Shown piece by piece: positions 16,376 to 26,093 of a stretch of DNA of 64,000 bases (position 1 is the stretch's first letter; every line of letters begins with the position of its first letter). Where the stretch lies: NCBI GenBank assembly GCA_050008465.1, contig JBEKMO010000002.1, positions 1 to 64,000 of the forward strand, read 5' to 3'. This stretch comes from Fen-330 sp050008465 (GTDB lineage Bacteria > Acidobacteriota > Terriglobia > Bryobacterales > Bryobacteraceae). The translations under genes were made by a program, and so were the position numbers. A model generated the notes under the pieces. It saw nothing but the letters and a program-made list of their open reading frames with translations, searched no databases and was not told where the DNA came from.

Positions 16376-17458
16376 GTGCATCGATCTGTCCTGGCTCTCA
16401 TGGCGTTCGGCGCGCTCGCTCTGGGTCATGGGCCGGAGAACGTGCTGCTGGTGGTAAACCGCTCCTCGGCTGTTTCGCGCGGGATCGCGAGCTACTACAT
16501 CCAGAAGCGCCATATTCCCGCCGCCAATGTCTGCGCCCTCGAGGTGGTGGAGGACGAGACGGTATCGCGCGGCGTGTACGACCAAGCGATCGCCACGCCG
16601 CTCGCCGCCTGCATCAAGTCGCGCCATCTCGAGGAGAAGATCCTGTACCTGGCGACCACTCTGGGGCTGCCGCTGCGCATCACCGGCTCGTCGGGAAAGG
16701 AGGGCGACCAGGCCTCCGTCGATTCGGAGTTGACGCTGCTCTACCAGGACCTCCGTGGCGCGAAGCACCCGGTTCGCGGACCGCTGCCGAATCCGTTCTT
16801 CGGCCGGAGGGACGAGCCCTTCCGTCACCCCCAGTTCCCGATGTACCTGGTGTGCCGGCTGGCGGCCTACGACTTGGATGAAGTCAAGGGCATCATCGAC
16901 CGGTCGCTGGCCGCGGCGAACAAAGGGAAGGTGGTCATCGATCTCAGCGCGGACGACGACGCTCCGGGCAACGACTGGCTGCGGAACGCCGCCATCCTGC
17001 TGCCGTCCGACCGCGTCATCTTCGATGCTTCGACCAAGGTGCTTTACGACCAGCGCGACGTGGTCGGCTACGCGGGCTGGGGCTCGAACGACCCCAATCG
17101 CAAGCGGCGGCTGTCAGGGTTCCGCTGGCTGCCGGGCGCCATCGCGACCGAGTTCGTTTCCTCCGATGGGCGCACCTTCAAGCGCCCGCCCGACAACTGG
17201 AACATCACCAGTTGGGAGGATCCATCGCACTTCTACGCCGGGTCTCCTCAGAGCCTCACGGCGGATTTCATCCACGAAGGAGCGACCGGCGCGAGCGGGC
17301 ACGTCTTCGAGCCCTATCTGGCCCTGACGCCCCGCCCGGATTTTCTGCTGCCCGCCTACCTGAACGGCCGGACCCTGGCGGAGAGCTTTTACCTGGCGAT
17401 CCCGGCGCTGAGCTGGCAGAACATCGTGGTGGGCGACCCGCTGTGCCGGTTGAAATAG
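16376..17458 (+). CDS. TIGR03790 family secreted protein
   Basis: The 360-residue protein has a short signal peptide (about 1-18) followed by GPENVLLVVNRSSAVSRGIASYY, KRHIPAANVCAL, and KILYLATTLGLPLRI, which mark the TIGR03790 family of unknown function. Further blocks are the mid-region DRVIFDASTKVLYDQRDVVGYAGWGSND and the C-terminal GATGASGHVFEPYL with QNIVVGDPLCRL. The family occurs in Acidobacteriota and a few other phyla. It follows the cytochrome-like gene by 8 bp, which suggests cotranscription. I cannot assign a reaction. Confidence 0.85.
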   Translation: MHRSVLALMAFGALALGHGPENVLLVVNRSSAVSRGIASYYIQKRHIPAANVCALEVVEDETVSRGVYDQAIATPLAACIKSRHLEEKILYLATTLGLPLRITGSSGKEGDQASVDSELTLLYQDLRGAKHPVRGPLPNPFFGRRDEPFRHPQFPMYLVCRLAAYDLDEVKGIIDRSLAAANKGKVVIDLSADDDAPGNDWLRNAAILLPSDRVIFDASTKVLYDQRDVVGYAGWGSNDPNRKRRLSGFRWLPGAIATEFVSSDGRTFKRPPDNWNITSWEDPSHFYAGSPQSLTADFIHEGATGASGHVFEPYLALTPRPDFLLPAYLNGRTLAESFYLAIPALSWQNIVVGDPLCRLK

Positions 17459-17465
17459 CTGCTGG

Positions 17466-17575
17466 CATGTGGCCTGTGGCCTGTAGATCCCACAACCGCG
17501 CACCGGCTGTCGCCTCCGGGGCGAAGCGGGTGCACCGCAGATGGACCCACAGGCCACAAGCCACTGGCCACAAGC
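17466..17575. repeat. Imperfect inverted repeat (GTGGCCTGTGG type)
   Basis: The gap between the TIGR03790 gene and the response regulator holds two copies of a TGGCCTGT unit at its left end and inverted ACAGGCCACAAGCC-type copies at its right end, framing about 70 bp without a gene. It looks like a small palindromic intergenic element. Confidence 0.45.
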
Positions 17576-17602
17576 CTTCTCGCTCATGGTAAATTCGGTG
17601 TC

Positions 17603-18292
17603 GTGCGGGTGCTGCTCATCGATGATGACGTGGAGTTGGGCGCGCTGCTCAGTGAATTCCTGACGCGCGAGGGTTTCTCGGTCGAGGTGGAACACGAGGG
17701 CCGGCAAGGGCTCCAGCGCGCGGCGGCCGGCGAATCGGACCTGGTGGTGCTCGACGTGATGCTGCCGGGCATGGATGGGTTTGAGATCCTGCGCCAGCTC
17801 CGCCAGCAGAGCCGGGTGCCCGTGCTGATGCTGACCGCGCGCGCCGATGATTTGGATCGCATCGTGGGGCTCGAGCTGGGGGCCGACGACTACCTGGCCA
17901 AGCCGTTCAACCCGCGGGAACTGGCGGCGCGCATCCGCGCCATTCTGCGCCGTACCGAGGTGCGGGCCTCCGAGCGCGGCCGGCTCGAGGTCGACGGCGT
18001 CAGCCTGGATCCCGGGTCGCGCGAGGTCACCGTCGAGGGCCGGCGCGTGGAACTGACGACGCTGGAGTTCGACATCCTGGAGCTGCTGATGCGCGCCGCC
18101 GGCCGGGGGCTGTCCCGCGACGACTTGACGGAGGCGATCTACAACCGCAAGTCCTCGCCGTTCGAGCGTTCGATCGACATGCACATCAGCCATCTGCGGA
18201 AGAAACTCGAGCTCAACCGCACGCTGATCAAGACCGTGCGCGGCGTCGGCTACCAGTTCTGCCGCACGCCGGAGGAGGGGTCCGCCGCATGA
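17603..18292 (+). CDS. OmpR/CpxR-family response regulator
   Basis: This 229-residue regulator starts at GTG (17603). The receiver domain (1-115) has the acidic pair in LLIDDD, phospho-acceptor Asp51 in VVLDVMLPGMDG, Thr in LTARAD and Lys in YLAKPFNP. The winged-helix DNA-binding domain (about 130-222) carries VELTTLEFDILELL and ends with IKTVRGVGYQF. It overlaps the histidine kinase gene by 4 bp (ATGA), so the pair forms a two-component system of the CpxRA type. Regulatory targets cannot be read from the sequence. Confidence 0.95.
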   Translation: MRVLLIDDDVELGALLSEFLTREGFSVEVEHEGRQGLQRAAAGESDLVVLDVMLPGMDGFEILRQLRQQSRVPVLMLTARADDLDRIVGLELGADDYLAKPFNPRELAARIRAILRRTEVRASERGRLEVDGVSLDPGSREVTVEGRRVELTTLEFDILELLMRAAGRGLSRDDLTEAIYNRKSSPFERSIDMHISHLRKKLELNRTLIKTVRGVGYQFCRTPEEGSAA

Positions 18293-19614
18293 AGTCGCTG
18301 TTCGGCAAGATCCTGCTCTGGTTCCTGGCGGTGATGGCGGTCACGGCGGCGGGGTTTGTGTTCATCACCTCGGCGACCATGAGCGCGACACGCGGCCGCG
18401 AGCACCTCTGGGGCCGCATGCTTTCCTTTCAGGGCGAGGAAGCCCGGCACGCTTACGAAACGGGAGGGCGCGAAGCGCTGGCCGCCTTTCTCGAACGCTT
18501 TCACAGTGTTTTCCGGGCGCAGGGCGTGCTCACGGACGCACAGGGCCGCGATCTACTGAGCGGAGCGGATCGCCGCGACCTCATCGAAAAGGTCGGCCGC
18601 CCGGTGCGGGCCTTTCTCTTCCGGCCGGCGGTCATCGCACGCCAGAGCGAGGACCGGCGCTACTGGTTCTTTCAGATCGTGCCGGTCGATCGGCCGGGCT
18701 TCTCGTTCTTCTTGCCGCAGTATCTGTGGATCGTCGCGGTGGTGGTGTTGCTCTCATACGTGCTGGCGGTGCGCCTGACCTCGCCACTGCGGCGGCTGGA
18801 GAAAGCGGTGGAGCGATTCGGCCGGGGCGATTTCACGGCGCGCGTGAAGTCGCAGCGCCGCGACGAGATGGGACAGCTCGCGCGCACCTTCGACCAGATG
18901 GCGGAGCGCATCCAGACGCTGCTCGCGGCGGAGCGCCGCCTGCTGCTCGATATTTCCCACGAACTGCGCTCGCCCCTGGCGCGGCTGGCCGTCGCGGTCG
19001 AGCTGGCGCGGTCCGGCGAAGAATCCGAGGCCGCGCTGAACCGCATCCAGAAGGAAGCCGACCGCCTCAATTCATTGGTGGGCGAACTGCTCGAGGTGAC
19101 GCGTGCCGAGGGCGACCCGGCTTCGCTGCGCCTGGAGCCGGTCCGGCTGGACGAGGTGCTGCGCGACCTGGTCGACGACTGCTCCGTGGAAGCCAAGGCG
19201 CAAGACTGCCGGCTCGAATTGACGGCCAACCAGCCGGCCAAGGTCCGCGGAGACGCCGAATTGCTGCGCCGCGCGATCGAGAACGTGGTCCGCAACGCCA
19301 TTCGCCACGCGCCCCCCAACACGGCCGTTGAGGTCAGCCTCATGAAGGACGCGGGCGTCTCGGTCCGCGTGCGCGATTACGGCCCGGGCGTTTCGGAAGA
19401 GCACCTGCCGCGCATCTTCGACCCGTTCTATCGCGTGGACACCGACCGCAGCCGTTCGAGCGGCGGAGTTGGCCTCGGCCTGGCCATCGCTCGCCGCGCC
19501 ATCGAGATCCACCAAGGACGCATCACGGCCCGCAACTCCAATCCCGGCCTACTGGTAGAGATTAACCTGGGGACAGTCACCATGTTTCCTCGCCCGAATG
19601 AGGAAACATGGTGA
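18289..19614 (+). CDS. CpxA-like sensor histidine kinase
   Basis: The 441-residue membrane kinase has two transmembrane helices (about 8-28 and 145-165) enclosing a periplasmic sensor region, then a HAMP linker, and a HisKA domain with phospho-acceptor His224 in DISHELRSPLARL. The HATPase domain shows NVVRNAIRHAP (N box), DYGPGVSEEHLPRIFDPFYR and GGVGLGLAIARR. It overlaps the response regulator by 4 bp. The last 14 or so residues (NLGTVTMFP...EETW) are encoded by an intergenic palindrome rather than by the kinase family, so the native stop has apparently been replaced. Confidence 0.94.
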   Translation: MKSLFGKILLWFLAVMAVTAAGFVFITSATMSATRGREHLWGRMLSFQGEEARHAYETGGREALAAFLERFHSVFRAQGVLTDAQGRDLLSGADRRDLIEKVGRPVRAFLFRPAVIARQSEDRRYWFFQIVPVDRPGFSFFLPQYLWIVAVVVLLSYVLAVRLTSPLRRLEKAVERFGRGDFTARVKSQRRDEMGQLARTFDQMAERIQTLLAAERRLLLDISHELRSPLARLAVAVELARSGEESEAALNRIQKEADRLNSLVGELLEVTRAEGDPASLRLEPVRLDEVLRDLVDDCSVEAKAQDCRLELTANQPAKVRGDAELLRRAIENVVRNAIRHAPPNTAVEVSLMKDAGVSVRVRDYGPGVSEEHLPRIFDPFYRVDTDRSRSSGGVGLGLAIARRAIEIHQGRITARNSNPGLLVEINLGTVTMFPRPNEETW

Positions 19615-19627
19615 CTGTCCCCAGGTT
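19564..19627. repeat. Perfect 28-bp inverted repeat overlapping two gene ends
   Basis: Arms 19564-19591 and 19600-19627 are perfect inverted copies of 28 bp around an 8-base loop. The arm contains GGGGACAGTCACCATGTTTCC. The element lies across the 3' ends of the convergent kinase and methyltransferase genes and encodes the C-terminal tail of both. It could also act as a bidirectional terminator-like hairpin, though no U-tract follows. Confidence 0.95.
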
Positions 19628-20245
19628 TAGGTTTTGAAAGACCAGGAAGTACTGGTAGGGGAGCAGATCGAGTCGCTTCGCCAGATGGAAGCCCGCCGCC
19701 GTGAACTCGGCGATCACCTGGTCCTCAGAGAGCTTCATCGCCAACGGGGGACCGATCGCGAGCGGCTTCTTGTAGAAGTCGATGTTGACGACGCGGCCGC
19801 CGGGCTTCAAGGCTTTGAGCAGCTTGGGCAGATACGCGGCGCGGTTGTCGATGTGGTGCAGCACGTCGCAGAAGAAGATCGTGTCCACCGACTTGTCGGG
19901 CAGGCGCGGATCGTCCGGCGCGGCCAGAATCGTCAGCAGGTTCGCTGGTGCGTCTTTCCGGATCATCGCGAGCAGCCCCTCGTCGATATCGACCGCATAC
20001 ACCTTGCCCGCATGCCGCGCAAAGCGTCGGGCGAAGTAGCCGCTGCCCGCGCCGATATCCGCGATGACCTCGTCCGGTTTGAGCGCCAGGGCCTCGATGA
20101 CGGCGTGTGGCTTCTGCCACTCATCGCGCCCCGGATCTTCGAGGATGCGCGCGTACTCTTGCGCGGAACCCGGCGGATGGTGCTGGTGAGGCGTCTGCGG
20201 GACGGCGGCCAGTGCGGCGGCGAGAATCAGGAATAGAGGTTTCAT
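19577..20245 (-). CDS. Secreted class I SAM-dependent methyltransferase
   Basis: The ATG at 20245 overlaps the permease stop as ATGA and begins MKPLFLILAAALAAVPQ, a signal peptide, giving 222 residues. A methyltransferase domain follows, with motif I VIADIGAGSGYFARRFA, VYAVDIDEGLL, IFFCDVLHHIDNRAAYLPKLL and LKPGGRVVNIDF. The signal peptide is unusual for a SAM enzyme, although exported methyltransferases of this kind recur in Acidobacteriota and Planctomycetes. The substrate is unknown. The C-terminal NLGTVTMFP...EETW comes from the intergenic palindrome, as in the convergent kinase gene. Confidence 0.85.
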   Translation of the reverse strand: MKPLFLILAAALAAVPQTPHQHHPPGSAQEYARILEDPGRDEWQKPHAVIEALALKPDEVIADIGAGSGYFARRFARHAGKVYAVDIDEGLLAMIRKDAPANLLTILAAPDDPRLPDKSVDTIFFCDVLHHIDNRAAYLPKLLKALKPGGRVVNIDFYKKPLAIGPPLAMKLSEDQVIAEFTAAGFHLAKRLDLLPYQYFLVFQNLNLGTVTMFPHSGEETW

Positions 20246-21735
20246 GATGCAAATTGACTGTGCTTGCTTCCGTATAGATTGTAGATCCCCAGCCCGATGA
20301 GGAGCCAGACCACAAACCGCACCCAGGTCTCCAGCGGCAGGCTCATCATCAGCACCAGGCAGGAAGCCACCGAGATCGCGGGCAGCCACGGCACGCCCGG
20401 CATCCGGAAACCGCGCTTACGGCCCGGTTGCGTCCGGCGCAGCACGATCACACCCACCGACACCACGATGAAGGCGAACAGGGTCCCGATGTTAGCCAGG
20501 TCGGCGAAGGTTCCGATGTCCCAGATACCCGCGGGAATACCCACCACCAATCCCGCCACCCAGGTGCTGATATGCGGGGTGCGGTGGACGCCGTGGACCT
20601 TGGAAAACGCCCCGGGCAGCAGCCCATCGCGCGACATGGCGAACCAGATGCGCGCTTGCCCGTACTGGAAGACCAGCAGCGACGAGAGCATTCCCACCAG
20701 CGCCCCCAGCACTACCCAACGACGGATGGATTCGTAGCCCAGCAGTTTCAGCACATCCGCCACCGGCGCCGCCGTGCCAAGCGTGGTCCACTTGGCGATC
20801 CCGGTCAGTACCAGCGCTACCGCAACATACAGCAGCGTGCAGATGATGAGGCTGGCCACAATGCCGAACGGAAGGTCACGCTGCGGGTTCTTGCACTCTT
20901 CGGCAGCCGTTGAGACCGAATCGAAGCCGATGTAGGTAAAGAAAACGATAGCCGCGCCGGTGAGCACCCCGGGGAACCCGTTGGGCATGAACGGATGCCA
21001 GTTCTCGGTGCGCACGGCGCGCGCGGCCCCCACCACGAAGATCAGGATGGCGGCCACCTTGATCAGCACCATCAGGTTGTTGGTCTTGGCGCTCTCGCGC
21101 ACGCCGCGGACCAGAATCCAGGTGAGGATGAGCAGCACGACGAGCGCCGGAAGGTTGAACCAGTTGCCCGTAAACTCCCCTCCCGCAATCATCGGATTGC
21201 AGAACTTGGCGGGCAGATGCACCCCGAACAGGCTCTCCAGCAGATCGTTCAGATACGCCGAGAACCCCACCGCCACCGCCATATTCGAGACGGCGTACTC
21301 CAGAATCAGGTCCCAGCCGATGATCCAGGCGAAGATCTCGCCGAGCGTGGCGTAGGCGTAGGTGTAGGCGCTGCCGGCAATGGGGATCATCGAGGCCAGC
21401 TCCGCATAGCACAGCGCCGCAAAACTGCACGCCACCGCCGTCAGCAGAAACGACAGCGCGATGCCCGGCCCGGCGCCGGGCCGCCCGATGGTCGAGACGG
21501 CGTTCCGGCCGTGGAGGATCAGGTCCAGCACGGGAGCGTGGAGGATCGAGTGGCGCTGGAGCACTTCGCCGGCGGCCGCCGTTCCGGTCAGGATGAAGAT
21601 CCCCGAGCCGATCACCGCGCCCACGCCGAGCGCGGTCAGGCTCCACGGGCCGAGGGACTTGCGGAGACGCCTCTCGGGCGCCTCCGCCGCCTCGATGAGC
21701 TGGTCGATGTCCTTGGTGCGAAGTAGCTGGGACAA
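20242..21735 (-). CDS. APC-family amino acid permease (cationic amino acid transporter type)
   Basis: The 497-residue protein has about 12 transmembrane helices. The unwound first helix reads GVGAVIGSGIFILTG. FSFAALCYAELASMIPIAGSAYTYAY-like and FFTYIGFDSVSTAAEECKNPQRDLP blocks mark the CAT/YfnA-like branch of the APC superfamily. It imports or exchanges amino acids by proton or sodium coupling. The gene is coupled by a 4-bp overlap to the exported methyltransferase. It resembles the permease at 42008-43714 in layout. Substrate specificity is not readable. Confidence 0.92.
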   Translation of the reverse strand: MSQLLRTKDIDQLIEAAEAPERRLRKSLGPWSLTALGVGAVIGSGIFILTGTAAAGEVLQRHSILHAPVLDLILHGRNAVSTIGRPGAGPGIALSFLLTAVACSFAALCYAELASMIPIAGSAYTYAYATLGEIFAWIIGWDLILEYAVSNMAVAVGFSAYLNDLLESLFGVHLPAKFCNPMIAGGEFTGNWFNLPALVVLLILTWILVRGVRESAKTNNLMVLIKVAAILIFVVGAARAVRTENWHPFMPNGFPGVLTGAAIVFFTYIGFDSVSTAAEECKNPQRDLPFGIVASLIICTLLYVAVALVLTGIAKWTTLGTAAPVADVLKLLGYESIRRWVVLGALVGMLSSLLVFQYGQARIWFAMSRDGLLPGAFSKVHGVHRTPHISTWVAGLVVGIPAGIWDIGTFADLANIGTLFAFIVVSVGVIVLRRTQPGRKRGFRMPGVPWLPAISVASCLVLMMSLPLETWVRFVVWLLIGLGIYNLYGSKHSQFAS

Positions 21736-21738
21736 GGA

Positions 21739-21805
21739 ATTGACGATTTACGATTGGATCATTGACGATTGGCAATCGTCAATCTGCAATGAGTCAATCG
21801 TCAAT
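21739..21805. repeat. ATTGACGATT inverted-repeat element, copy 2
   Basis: Two direct copies of ATTGACGATT (21739-21748, 21761-21770) face two inverted copies (21774-21783, 21796-21805), the same layout as the element at 7950-8039. It lies between the permease start and the small basic protein gene. Confidence 0.8.
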
Positions 21806-21810
21806 GGCTG

Positions 21811-21965
21811 TTACCGCTTCCTCTGCCCCTTGGCCATGTGGCGGACCCTGCGCTTCTGGGAACCGCGCGCCACTCCGGCCGCCCGCTTGGCCTTGGGCGC
21901 CGCCTTCTTGCGGGCCGCCCGCTTCAGTTTCTTGCGTTCTACTGGATCTGTAGTTGTTTTCGTGT

Positions 21966-21969
<4 letters not shown>
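21811..21969 (-). CDS. Small basic Lys/Arg/Ala-rich protein coupled to uvrD
   Basis: A 52-residue frame starts at an ATG that overlaps the uvrD stop by 4 bp (ATGA). The product begins MNTKTTTDPVERKKLKRAARKK and consists mostly of Lys, Arg and Ala, ending in KRRVRHMAKGQRKR. It has no predicted fold beyond a basic tail. The composition suggests nucleic-acid binding. The tight coupling is the main support; it could also be a chance frame in GC-rich sequence. Confidence 0.5.
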
Positions 21970-24275
<2,306 letters not shown>

Positions 24276-24626
24276 GAAAGTTGTTGAAAAACCAAGCTCA
24301 TACGGGTTGCTCAGGCCCCCAATTGACGATTCTACCAGATGGGGTATCGGGCCGGCGGTCGCGGCGTGGCGACGCAGAACACCTTGATTTCGGATGACAA
24401 TTCGAATATAGTCGGAGACCGGCACTACAGTCGGGGGCGGAGTCTGCTTCGCTCCGTCTCTTGGAGATCGCCGTTAGCCGCCGGAGTTCGGGACGGCAGG
24501 GAGACCCGCTTGGCGTTCGGGCACCGCCGAGGTGGGATGTTGCGGCGACAAACACCATGTTCGGAGACAGACTTGCAGCACCACCCCCGGGGCATGTACT
24601 CGGCGTTTAATTTGGGAGTCGAACTA

Positions 24627-26078
24627 ATGAACAGCTCCCTCCAGACGGGTATCGGCGCAGCACTGCGGTCCCCAATTACCGTTCGTTCCATGAATGTGCC
24701 TCAGTTGGCCAGGAAGCGCTTCCTGAAGCTGCCATTCTCGGCGAGCATCGGCGGCGCGTTGCTTCTGGTGTTGGCTGGCGGCGCTCTCCTGGCACGACTG
24801 AACGCAGCGCAGCCGGGAAAGACCGGCGCTCCGGAAACCGGGGATCGCGGTTCGGGAGCGTTCGCCACGGGCCGCTACCGCAATCTGTTCCTTAGGCCTA
24901 ACCGCCCGCAGCAGGCAACGTTCCCCCGCCTCAACGCCGCCTTCAACCAACTGTTTCATGGCGATCCGGCCACGCAGGCTGTTTACTTCCCGGCCGGCAA
25001 GAATGCCAACGGGCCGCTCGCCTATATTTACGACATTGGCCACAATGACGTACGTTCGGAAGGCATGTCCTACGGCATGATGATCGCGGTGCAAATGAAC
25101 AAGAAGGCCGAGTTCGACGCGCTCTGGAACTGGGCCAGAACGTACATGTATCACGACTCGCCTGTCCACCCCGCCCGAGGCTACTTTTCGTGGTCCATGA
25201 AGACCGACGGCACGCCCATCGACGAGATGCCCGCGCCGGATGGTGAAGAGTATTTCGTCACGTCCCTTTACTTCGCGGCGGGACGCTGGGGAACAGGCGC
25301 CGGCATCTACGACTACCGGGCCGAGGCCGACCGGCTGCTGACGGACATGAGGCACCGCGAACTGATTACCGGCCCAACGCTCAGCGCCGTTCGGACGGTC
25401 GGAGAGATGTTCCACCCCGAGTACGCCATGGTGCGTTTCTCGCCAACCATCGAAGCGCGCGACCACACCGACCCCTCCTATCATCTCCCTGCGTTCTATG
25501 AGCTTTGGGCGCGGTGGGGTCCGGTTGCCGATCGGCCTTTCTGGGCCAAGGCGGCCGCCGCGAGCCGGGATTTCTTTCAACACACGACGCATCCCATCAC
25601 AGGGCTCGCTCCGGACTACGCCAACTTCGGCGGTCCACCCTGGGCTGCCGCGTGGAACAGCGAGTCCGTTCACTTCCGATTCGATGCCTGGCGCACCGCC
25701 ATGAACTGGTCTGTCGATTGGGCCTGGTGGTCCCTGGATTTTCGGGAAACGAAGTTGAGCGACAGATTGCAGGCGTTTTTCGACTCCAGAGGTCTCGCCG
25801 CTTACGGCAACCAGTTCACGCTCGACGGCCGGCAGCTCGGCAGTGAACATTCGACCGGCTTGGTCGCCATGAACGCCGTCGCCAGCCTGGCGGCGACGCA
25901 GCCGCGGTCGCGACGCTTCGTCGACGCGCTGTGGAACGCGCCGGTTCCATCGGGGCAATGGCGGTACTATGACGGCATGTTGTACCTGCTGGGCATGTTG
26001 CAGTGTAGTGGGGAGTTTCGCGTCTGGAACCTTCAGGGGCAGCCGCAACCTGTCCGCAAGACTCCGCTCAGACACTGA
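24627..26078 (+). CDS. Glycoside hydrolase family 8 (reducing-end xylose-releasing exo-oligoxylanase type)
   Basis: The start at 24627 has GGGAG upstream; an ATG at 24690, just before the hydrophobic signal segment (GGALLLVLAGGALLA), is an alternative. The 483-residue product carries GH8 landmarks: RSEGMSYGMMIAVQMNKKAEFDALWNW with the probable general acid Glu, LAPDYANFGG, and HFRFDAWRTAMNW with the probable base Asp. This pattern is typical of Rex enzymes, which trim xylose from xylo-oligosaccharide reducing ends. It lies 15 bp upstream of the GH115 gene, forming a glucuronoxylan-directed operon. The 350-bp gap from uvrD to this gene holds only one solo ATTGACGATT unit. Confidence 0.88.
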   Translation: MNSSLQTGIGAALRSPITVRSMNVPQLARKRFLKLPFSASIGGALLLVLAGGALLARLNAAQPGKTGAPETGDRGSGAFATGRYRNLFLRPNRPQQATFPRLNAAFNQLFHGDPATQAVYFPAGKNANGPLAYIYDIGHNDVRSEGMSYGMMIAVQMNKKAEFDALWNWARTYMYHDSPVHPARGYFSWSMKTDGTPIDEMPAPDGEEYFVTSLYFAAGRWGTGAGIYDYRAEADRLLTDMRHRELITGPTLSAVRTVGEMFHPEYAMVRFSPTIEARDHTDPSYHLPAFYELWARWGPVADRPFWAKAAAASRDFFQHTTHPITGLAPDYANFGGPPWAAAWNSESVHFRFDAWRTAMNWSVDWAWWSLDFRETKLSDRLQAFFDSRGLAAYGNQFTLDGRQLGSEHSTGLVAMNAVASLAATQPRSRRFVDALWNAPVPSGQWRYYDGMLYLLGMLQCSGEFRVWNLQGQPQPVRKTPLRH

Positions 26079-26093
26079 CGTTGGAGCCTGAAA

